Assembly (NCBI RefSeq): GCF_018732085.1
Contig: NZ_CP076103.1
Span: forward strand, 5,518,001-5,582,000
DNA length: 64,000 bases
Reading direction: 5' to 3'
Origin: Lysobacter capsici
Lineage (GTDB): Bacteria; Pseudomonadota; Gammaproteobacteria; Xanthomonadales; Xanthomonadaceae
The notes below the pieces were generated by a model, which saw only the letters and a program-made list of their open reading frames with translations, made no database searches and was not told the DNA's origin. Positions 55,794 through 64,000 of this stretch are shown here, piece by piece. Each line of letters opens with the position of its first letter. Position 1 is the first letter of the stretch. The translations under genes were made by a program, and so were the position numbers.

Positions 55794-56270
55794 TCAAGCG
55801 AACTCGACGCCGAATCCATAGATGGCGATAGCGACCACGAGCACCGCTACCGCCACCAGAGCGAGCACAGCCAATAAACCGATACCCGCGGCGACCCAAT
55901 TGGAACGCATCGGCAATCCTGCCGCGACGCGCGCAGCGATCGCATCGCCTTGCGGCGTCTGCTTCAGCCAATAGCTGACCACGGCCATTTGCGGAATCAG
56001 ATAGACCACGCCGGGGATCTTTTCCGGCAGCAGCAACGACAGCACCACCACGGTGACAATGCCGGCCAATCCGGACCAACGCGCTTTACGCGCCAGGTCG
56101 TGTTGACCCAGCGCATCGTGATTCATGGCGAGCACCCAACCGCCGGCGAGGATCGACCCCATGAAGGTGGCGATGTAAATCCCGCTGGTGCGGAACACAG
56201 GCAGTCCGGCATCGCCTTGCACATCGAGAATGGCACTGGCGGGGGCTTCGTAAGGGTTGTTGGAATCCAT
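55794..56270 (-). CDS. Small four-helix membrane protein (paralogue 1)
   Basis: 158 residues with about four hydrophobic segments and a soluble N-terminus (MDSNNPYEAPASA). GDAIAARVAAGLPMRSNWVAAG before the last helix resembles a segment of the next gene. Function unknown. Confidence 0.65.
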   Translation of the reverse strand: MDSNNPYEAPASAILDVQGDAGLPVFRTSGIYIATFMGSILAGGWVLAMNHDALGQHDLARKARWSGLAGIVTVVVLSLLLPEKIPGVVYLIPQMAVVSYWLKQTPQGDAIAARVAAGLPMRSNWVAAGIGLLAVLALVAVAVLVVAIAIYGFGVEFA

Positions 56271-56425
56271 TCGTTGTTCTCCTGATGGTCATCGCGTCGT
56301 TACGCGGGATAGCTATCGGTGGCCGGACCAACGCCCGACGGTTTGACGTGGTCTTCGTGCCTGGAGGATCGTCTCGACTGCGCGCGCCGGAGCACCGGGC
56401 GATGCCCGTCCAAGGTATCGCCATC

Positions 56426-56926
56426 TTATCCGCCCGCAATGGCACGCAGACCAAGGGCGAGCAGCAGGAACCACAACATCAGCGTCGCCCAAACCCCAGC
56501 GATCAAGCCCGCGCTCGCCAGCCATGAGCGCATCGGCAACCTGGCACGGTAACGCGCACTCAATTCCTCGCCCTGCAGCCAATAGGCCAGGGTACCGACG
56601 ATCATCGCCTGGATCAGCATCGATATCGTCAAGTCGATCCAGGTGAAACTGCTGTCGTGGTTGTAGCTCAACACGAGCAGCACGTGACTGAAGGCAACGA
56701 CGAACGGCGCGACCAACGCGAGCGCCGCAATTCGCAACCCCCACGACAGACGCTTGCTGCCATGAGCCGCATAGTTCAGCGCGATCATGAGCAAGCCGGC
56801 GACCGAGGTCGCCAGCACGGTGGCGATGATGATCGCTCCGAGGTTGAACCATGATTGCCGCGGATCGAGCGCCGGATCGCGGAAGGGGGCGGTCGGAGCC
56901 ACGCGGGTGTAAATGCCTTCGTTCAT
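56426..56926 (-). CDS. Small four-helix membrane protein (paralogue 2)
   Basis: 166 residues, four hydrophobic segments and a short polar N-terminus. GEELSARYRARLPMRSWLASAG matches the corresponding part of the preceding gene, so the two are likely an old duplication. 155 bp upstream of paralogue 1 on the same strand. Function unknown. Confidence 0.62.
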   Translation of the reverse strand: MNEGIYTRVAPTAPFRDPALDPRQSWFNLGAIIIATVLATSVAGLLMIALNYAAHGSKRLSWGLRIAALALVAPFVVAFSHVLLVLSYNHDSSFTWIDLTISMLIQAMIVGTLAYWLQGEELSARYRARLPMRSWLASAGLIAGVWATLMLWFLLLALGLRAIAGG

Positions 56927-57011
56927 GACGGTGTATCCACATGGCGGCGGCGCGGCCGCGATCGGACGATATCACCGCCGACCGCTGCTGCGAACGCGTC
57001 CGCCAAAACGC

Positions 57012-57037
57012 AACAGGCCCCGCGAACGGGGCCTGTT
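57012..57037 (-). terminator. Terminator of rpoD
   Basis: AACAGGCCCCG (57012-57022) and CGGGGCCTGTT (57027-57037) form a perfect 11-bp stem with loop CGAA, 26 bp past the rpoD stop. On the minus strand it is followed by GCGTTTT. Confidence 0.72.
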
Positions 57038-57062
57038 TCTTGCACACTTTTTGCTGACTCGA

Positions 57063-58928
<1,866 letters not shown>

Positions 58929-59054
58929 GGGCTGCGCCACCGCGCTATTGAGGGTAGGGAACGCTCCAGTATAGCAGGTCCGGGCCGGTCGGCCGGGTCA
59001 TGCATGCGGGAGGCTTGGGTCGAGCGGGTCGATCAGGGCGGTCGGATGGACCGG

Positions 59055-59495
59055 TCAGGCGCGGAGCAAGAAGGTCACCGGACCGTCGTTGACCAGGCTG
59101 ACCACCATATGGGCACCGAAGCGGCCGGTTTCCACCCCCCCGGCATGACGTTGCCGGCAAGTTTCGACCAAACGGTTGAATAGCGGTTCAGCCAGGGCCG
59201 GGGCGGCCGCGGTACTGAAGCCTGGACGCATGCCGCTGCTGGTGTCGGCCGCCAGGGTGAACTGGCTGACCAGCAACAGTCCACCGCCGCTGTCGGTCAG
59301 GCCGCGATTCATGCGGCCGGCTTCGTCGGCGAAGACCCGGTACCCGAGCAGGCGTTCGGCCATGCGAGCGATCTGGGGTTCGCCGTCGCCCGGTTCAACC
59401 CCGACCAGGGCCAACAGCCCCGGACCGATCGCGCCGACGGTTTCGCCGTCGACGACCACGCTGGCCTGGGTCACGCGCTGGATCAGGCTCAACAT
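59055..59495 (-). CDS. dtd: D-aminoacyl-tRNA deacylase
   Basis: 146 residues from ATG 59495; the frame is open further upstream. MLSLIQRVTQASVVVDGE is a typical start. SQFTLAAD and the Gly-cisPro motif in GMRPGFSTAA mark the active site. It removes D-amino acids from mischarged tRNA. Confidence 0.93.
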   Translation of the reverse strand: MLSLIQRVTQASVVVDGETVGAIGPGLLALVGVEPGDGEPQIARMAERLLGYRVFADEAGRMNRGLTDSGGGLLLVSQFTLAADTSSGMRPGFSTAAAPALAEPLFNRLVETCRQRHAGGVETGRFGAHMVVSLVNDGPVTFLLRA

Positions 59496-59627
59496 GCCGC
59501 GCACCTGTTCGAAAAGTCGGGAACGCCAGTGTAAAGCCTGGATCGCGCCGGCATCTGCGGCGTTCGTCCGCCGAAGCGGCGCGACCGGCACGATCGGGGC
59601 CGAATGGCCAGCCGCTACACTCGCGCC

Positions 59628-60548
59628 ATGAGCTCATTCGTCGCCCGTGTGCTGTATGTCCTGGCCGGTCTGCTCGGCCGCCTGCCGTGGTCGTGGCAAC
59701 GGCGCCTGGGCGACGCGATCGCGGCCCTGTGGCTGCGCCGCGACGCCCGCGAGAGCCGGGTGACCCGGGTCAATCTGGAACTGGCCTACCCCGGCCTGCC
59801 GCCGGCCGAACGCGCGCAGTGGCAGCGCGCGATCATGCGCACCACCGCGCGCCAGGCGGTCGAGACCGTGCGCCTGTGGACGCGGCCGCATGCGGAAAAT
59901 CTGCGCCTGTTGCGTGAGCAGCACGGCACCGAGCTGTTCGATGCGGCCCTGGCCTCCGGCAAGGGCCTGATCGTGGCCGCGCCGCATTACGGCAACTGGG
60001 AGCTGCTGAACCAGTGGCTGGCCTCGCGCACGCCGCTGGCGATCTTGTACCGGCCGCCGGAATCGGCGATCGGCGAGGCCTTCCTGAACCTGGTGCGCGC
60101 CGACACCGATGCCGAACGCGTGACCCAGATACGCGCCGAAGGTGCCGCCGTGCGCCAGCTGTGGAAACGGCTCAACGCCGGCGGCGTGGTCGGCATCCTG
60201 CCCGACCAGCAGCCCAAGGCCGGCGACGGCGAGTTCGCGCCGTTCTTCGGCGTGCCGGCGCTGACCATGACCCTGCTCGGCCGGCTGGCCGAACGCACCG
60301 GCGCGACCGTGCTGTTCGCGTACTGCGAACGCATCGGCACCGATGCCGATCCGCTCGGCTTCGCCCTGCGCATCGAGGCCGCGCCCGACGGCATCGCCGA
60401 TCCTGATCCGCAACGCGCCTGCGTGGCGCTCAACGCCGCGGTCGAACGCATCGCGCGACGCGATCCGGCCCAGTACCAGTGGACCTACAAGCGCTACACG
60501 CTGCGTCCATCCGGCGACGGCAACGACAATCCGTATCGGTCCCGTTGA
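59628..60548 (+). CDS. LpxL/HtrB-family lipid A acyltransferase
   Basis: 306 residues from ATG 59628. One N-terminal membrane segment, then the catalytic H-x4-E (H120, E125 in APHYGNWE) and GILPDQQP, FFGVPALT motifs. It adds a secondary acyl chain to lipid A. LpxL versus LpxM cannot be decided by eye. Confidence 0.87.
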   Translation: MSSFVARVLYVLAGLLGRLPWSWQRRLGDAIAALWLRRDARESRVTRVNLELAYPGLPPAERAQWQRAIMRTTARQAVETVRLWTRPHAENLRLLREQHGTELFDAALASGKGLIVAAPHYGNWELLNQWLASRTPLAILYRPPESAIGEAFLNLVRADTDAERVTQIRAEGAAVRQLWKRLNAGGVVGILPDQQPKAGDGEFAPFFGVPALTMTLLGRLAERTGATVLFAYCERIGTDADPLGFALRIEAAPDGIADPDPQRACVALNAAVERIARRDPAQYQWTYKRYTLRPSGDGNDNPYRSR

Positions 60549-60720
60549 ATCCTGGGTCTCGTTGAATCCCTCGCTCACGCCGAGCCCATCGGCGGCGCGG
60601 TCCCACGCTGCGCGCCTTTTGCATGCACGATCGAACATCGCCGCACGCGCGCCTGCCTGCGCCGCTCCAGGCACCGCGCCGACGACTACACTGCAAGCTG
60701 ACTCGCCCGATGGCCGCAGG

Positions 60721-61296
60721 ATGACGCAGACCGATCACGACGACGCAGCGCCCGCTCCCGCATCGGCCGTCCCGACCGAGCCCGTGCGCGATCCGCCCGC
60801 GCCGCCGCCGACGTACGCCAGTGGCGAATGGCAGCGCCTGCCGGCGCGCGCGATCCCGCTGTGCACGATCGACATCAGCCTGTCGCTGGCGTTCGTGTTC
60901 GGCATCGCCGGCACCATCGTCGGCGTGCTCACCCTGGGCCGCTATGCCGGACTCGCCAGCGGCCTGGCCGGGGCGCTGTTCGGCGCCGGCATCGGCATGT
61001 GGATCGGCTTCCGTCGTTACCGCAACACCCTGTGGCGACTGGACGACTACGGGTTCGCGGTGCGCCGCGGCGTGGCCTGGCAACGCGAGACCCTGGTGCC
61101 GCTGACCCGGGTCCAGCATCTGGACCTCAAGCACGGCCCGCTGCAACGCATGCGCCGGTTGTCGACCCTGGTCGTGCATACCGCCGGCACCCGCCACAGC
61201 GCGGTCTCGATCGATCATCTCGACGCCGACGACGCCCAGCGCCTGCGCGAGCGCCTGGGCCGTCAGCTCGATCACGAAGACGACGACGCCCGATGA
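60721..61296 (+). CDS. Bacterial PH-domain membrane protein (YdbS-like)
   Basis: 191 residues, ATG 60721. A Pro/Ala-rich N-terminus, two membrane helices (about 50-95), then a bPH2 domain (YGFAVRRGVAWQRETLVPLTRVQHLDLKHGPLQR, cited only in part: VPLTRVQHLDL). YdbS and YdbT usually occur in pairs; the partner overlaps in ATGA. Confidence 0.85.
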   Translation: MTQTDHDDAAPAPASAVPTEPVRDPPAPPPTYASGEWQRLPARAIPLCTIDISLSLAFVFGIAGTIVGVLTLGRYAGLASGLAGALFGAGIGMWIGFRRYRNTLWRLDDYGFAVRRGVAWQRETLVPLTRVQHLDLKHGPLQRMRRLSTLVVHTAGTRHSAVSIDHLDADDAQRLRERLGRQLDHEDDDAR

Positions 61297-62852
61297 GCGC
61301 GTCCGAGCTCGAGCCCGCCGCGCCGGCCGAATCCGCCGCGGCCGCACGCGTCGACGCGACGAGCAACAACCCGGCCGCGGCCGCCGTCGACGCCGACCGC
61401 CGCCTGCATCCGATGTCGTGGCTGTTCGTGCTGATCCAGCAACTGCGCCAGTTCATCGTGCCGCTGCTGGCGCTGCTGTTCTTCGGCCGCGGCGACCGCA
61501 ACGAGCTGTGGTCGCTGATCGGCGTCGGCGTGCTGGTGCTGGTGTCGCTGTGGCGCTATTTCACCTATCGCTACGGCATCGGCGGCGACAGCGTGGTGGT
61601 GCGCAGCGGCCTGCTCAATCGCAGCCTGCGGGTGATCCCGTTCGTGCGCATCCAGAACGTGGCGCTGCACCAGAACGTGCTGCACCGCTTGTTCGGGGTG
61701 GCCGAAGTGCGGCTGGAATCGGCCGGCAGCAAGCAAGCCGAAGCGCATATGCGCGTGCTCAAGCTCGACGACGCGCTGACGCTGGAATCGCTGGTGCGCA
61801 GGCGCGGCGCGAGCGCGGCCGAAGCGGTCGAGGAACGCGCCGATACGTTATTGCAGCTCGGTCCGGCCGAAGTGCTGCGGCTCGGGCTGGTCTCCAACGG
61901 CGGCCTGGTGCTGGTCGGCGCCAGCCTGGCCGCGCTGTCGCAGATGGTGCCGGACGTCAACGGCCGCATTCCCGAACGCGTGTTGCGCCAGGGCCTGCGC
62001 TGGGTGTCGGGCCATGTCGACGTGCAGCAGTTCGACACGGCCGGTTATGCGCTGCTGGCGGTCGGCGTGATCGGCGCGACCGCGGTCGCGCTGAAGACGC
62101 TGTCGATCGCGCTGGCGCTGCTGCGTTACTACGGGTTCGAATTGAGCGAGCAAGGCCGCCGGCTGACCGCCGAACGCGGCCTGCTCGGGCGTTGGCGCAC
62201 CACCGTGCCGCGCCGGCGGATCCAGGCGTGGACGCTGGAAGAAGGTCTGATGCACCGCTTGCTCGGCCGCCGCCGGCTGGCGGTGGACACGGTCGGCGCG
62301 GACGAAGACGACGAGGGCCGCGCGCTCAAGGAACTGGCGCCGATCGCGACGCCGGCGCGCTGCGATGCGCTGGTCGAACATCTGCTGCCGCGCGCGCAGT
62401 GGGACCAGTTGCAGTGGCAGTCGCTGCCCGGTGCGACCTGGTGGCGGCTGTTCCTGCCGGACGTGCCGTGGACCGTGCTGGCGACGTTCGCGTTGTACTG
62501 GCAGGCAGGCGCGTGGGGCCTGCTCGCGCTGCTGTGGTTGCCATGGGCCGCGTTCAAGGCGCGCCGGCGCGCGCAGCGGATCGGTTATGCCTACAGCGAG
62601 CAGCTGATCGCGGTGCGCGAAGGCTGGTGGCACCGTTACTGGCGTTTCGCCGAACTCGACAAGCTGCAGGCCTTGCAGGTCAAGCGCTCGCCGATCGACC
62701 GGCGCTGCGGCACCGCGACCTTGTGGCTGGACACCGCCGGTGCCGGCACCCTGGCGCCGCCGCTGCGGATCCGTTTCCTGCCCGAAGCGCAGGCGCGGCG
62801 GTTGTACGAATCGCTGGCGGCCGGGCTGTCGCGGCAACCGCTGCGCTGGTGA
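61293..62852 (+). CDS. Bacterial PH-domain membrane protein (YdbT-like)
   Basis: 519 residues, ATG 61293 overlapping the previous stop by 4 bp. Several membrane helices and three bPH2 units (VVVRSGLLNRSLRVIPFVRI, LTAERGLLGRWRTTVPRRRI, IAVREGWWHRYWRFAELDKL). Likely a membrane-associated complex with its partner; role unknown. Confidence 0.87.
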   Translation: MSASELEPAAPAESAAAARVDATSNNPAAAAVDADRRLHPMSWLFVLIQQLRQFIVPLLALLFFGRGDRNELWSLIGVGVLVLVSLWRYFTYRYGIGGDSVVVRSGLLNRSLRVIPFVRIQNVALHQNVLHRLFGVAEVRLESAGSKQAEAHMRVLKLDDALTLESLVRRRGASAAEAVEERADTLLQLGPAEVLRLGLVSNGGLVLVGASLAALSQMVPDVNGRIPERVLRQGLRWVSGHVDVQQFDTAGYALLAVGVIGATAVALKTLSIALALLRYYGFELSEQGRRLTAERGLLGRWRTTVPRRRIQAWTLEEGLMHRLLGRRRLAVDTVGADEDDEGRALKELAPIATPARCDALVEHLLPRAQWDQLQWQSLPGATWWRLFLPDVPWTVLATFALYWQAGAWGLLALLWLPWAAFKARRRAQRIGYAYSEQLIAVREGWWHRYWRFAELDKLQALQVKRSPIDRRCGTATLWLDTAGAGTLAPPLRIRFLPEAQARRLYESLAAGLSRQPLRW

Positions 62853-62882
62853 GCGCGGCGCGGCGGCGCGACTGAGCCGCGC

Positions 62883-63956
62883 TCAGCCGCCCGGCCCCCA
62901 ATAACCGAGTTCGCGGCGAATCTGCAGCGAACGCAGCCACGACGACAGCGGCTTGCGCCGCAACGCGCCCAATCGCCCGGCCAGCAGATCCTCGGTCGCC
63001 GCGATCACCCGCTCGGACGAGCGGCCGTCGCGGTACGGATGGATCGCGTCGGCGTAGGCGTCGATCGCCGCCTGCAGCTCGGGGCTGGGCGCGAACGCGC
63101 GGTCGAGCTGCGCGCCGAGCGTGGCCGGATCGTCGAAATCGATCATGTGCGGCTTGGGCGCGCGATTGCGGAAAGTCACCACCGGTTTGCGCTGGACCAC
63201 GAACTCGGAAACCACCGAGGTGGTATCGGCCAGCAACACGTCGGCGGCGCGCTGCGCCGCGATCAGGTCTTCGGTTTCGACGAAGGTGGCGTTGACGCCG
63301 GCCAGCGCGCGGTAACGTTCGAACAGTTCCGGCGCGCACTTGGGGTGCAGGGTCAGCAGCCAGTAGCGATCGCCCTGGGCGATCTGCGCGGCGATCGCCT
63401 CGAACAGATGCGGCGCCGCGCTCAGGCGCTCGGTAAAGGTCGAGGCGAACAGCACCACCTCGCGCCCGCCGGCGAAGCGGCGCCAGTGCGCGGCGGCGCC
63501 GTCGTCGTCGCGGAACAGCGGATCGAGCTTGGGCCAGCCGGTCTCGACCACGGCGAAATGCCCGGCCTGCGCGGCCAGCGCGCGGAACGGCGCGGTGGTC
63601 GCCGGCCCCTGGGTGCAGTACAGATCGAACAGGCCGCGCACCCGGAAATGGCCGCGCGCGTCCTCGCGTTTTTCGACGTTGAAGCCATGGAACAGCTGCA
63701 CCTTGGCCCCGGCGACGAACGGCGGCACCCAGTTGGCGGCGCTGAACACCGCGCGCGGCCTGAGCGCGACCGCGGCGCGCAGGCCGGCCCGTCCCGGTTC
63801 GAGCATGCGCACCGGCGCGTCCAGCCGCGAGCCCGCGGCGCCGTCGGCGAACCAGGCATGGGCGACATGGCCGGCGGCATGCAGCGCCTGCGCCAACGGC
63901 TGCAGGATCGGCAGCGCGTAGCGTTCGGTGGCGAAGAGCAGGTAGTCGTGGGGCAT
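62883..63956 (-). CDS. CDP-glycerol glycerophosphotransferase-like protein
   Basis: 357 residues. C-terminal GT-B-like half of PF04464: LFHGFNVEKRED, VVLFASTFTER, LLTLHPKC, VLLADTTSVVSEFVVQRKPVV and RDGRSSERVI. In Gram-positives the family makes teichoic acids; in Gram-negatives it likely acts in surface polysaccharide assembly. Complete within the window; the last ~44 bases hold nothing further. Confidence 0.82.
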   Translation of the reverse strand: MPHDYLLFATERYALPILQPLAQALHAAGHVAHAWFADGAAGSRLDAPVRMLEPGRAGLRAAVALRPRAVFSAANWVPPFVAGAKVQLFHGFNVEKREDARGHFRVRGLFDLYCTQGPATTAPFRALAAQAGHFAVVETGWPKLDPLFRDDDGAAAHWRRFAGGREVVLFASTFTERLSAAPHLFEAIAAQIAQGDRYWLLTLHPKCAPELFERYRALAGVNATFVETEDLIAAQRAADVLLADTTSVVSEFVVQRKPVVTFRNRAPKPHMIDFDDPATLGAQLDRAFAPSPELQAAIDAYADAIHPYRDGRSSERVIAATEDLLAGRLGALRRKPLSSWLRSLQIRRELGYWGPGG

Positions 63957-64000
63957 GGCGGGGAGCGGGAGCGAGCGAGGAATGAGTTTAGAGGAGTCAG

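Overview
The window reads as a chromosomal segment of a high-GC gammaproteobacterium of the Xanthomonadaceae, most like Lysobacter. The RpoD is of xanthomonad type, there is a large TonB-dependent carbohydrate receptor, many exported polysaccharide-degrading enzymes and several LacI-regulated sugar loci. Genus is an inference from protein style. I saw no insertion sequence, prophage, rRNA or CRISPR. There is one tRNA.

Layout. 1-2 kb: a gene tail, a Cys-rich membrane protein and an exported transglutaminase-like protein. 2.2-12.2 kb: a LacI regulator and two converging operons that look like a 3-keto-glycoside pathway: GMC dehydrogenase, Tat-bearing small subunit, cytochrome c, DUF1080 hydrolase, three TIM-barrel isomerase/lyase-like proteins, a Gfo/Idh/MocA oxidoreductase and an MFS importer. 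The same 14-bp palindrome lies in front of both operons. 12.4-16 kb: CPBP protease, serine hydrolase, sterol-desaturase-like protein. 16-21.6 kb: two paralogous two-component systems on opposite strands around a small repeat protein and a methyltransferase.

21.6-40.8 kb is a pectin/galacturonate island: kdgK, TonB receptor, SGNH acetylesterase, carboxylesterase, three pectate lyases, a hydratase, TRAP transporter genes, kduI, kduD, an exported cupin and a LacI regulator. Four sites built on ATGACACCGGT sit in its promoter regions. Inside the island, dctM and one LacI gene are decayed.

41-45.3 kb is a less ordinary patch. It holds a secreted HAF-repeat protein whose C-terminus closely resembles the first half of an insect chemosensory protein (OS-D), an exported c-type-heme lipoprotein and a LecB-like lectin. 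A tRNA with a CAT anticodon follows. 46.2-53.5 kb is a mannoside locus: GH92 mannosidase divergent from a LacI / sugar-MFS / PfkB kinase / AGE epimerase operon, with a pair of inverted operators between them. 53.7-57 kb holds small secreted or membrane proteins and one frameshifted NTF2-like gene. 57-64 kb is core: rpoD, dtd, an LpxL-like acyltransferase, a pair of bacterial PH-domain proteins and a CDP-glycerol glycerophosphotransferase-like protein.

The most unusual single observation is the insect-type OS-D half-domain fused to a bacterial secreted protein. The most interesting system is the converging 3-keto-glycoside regulon.
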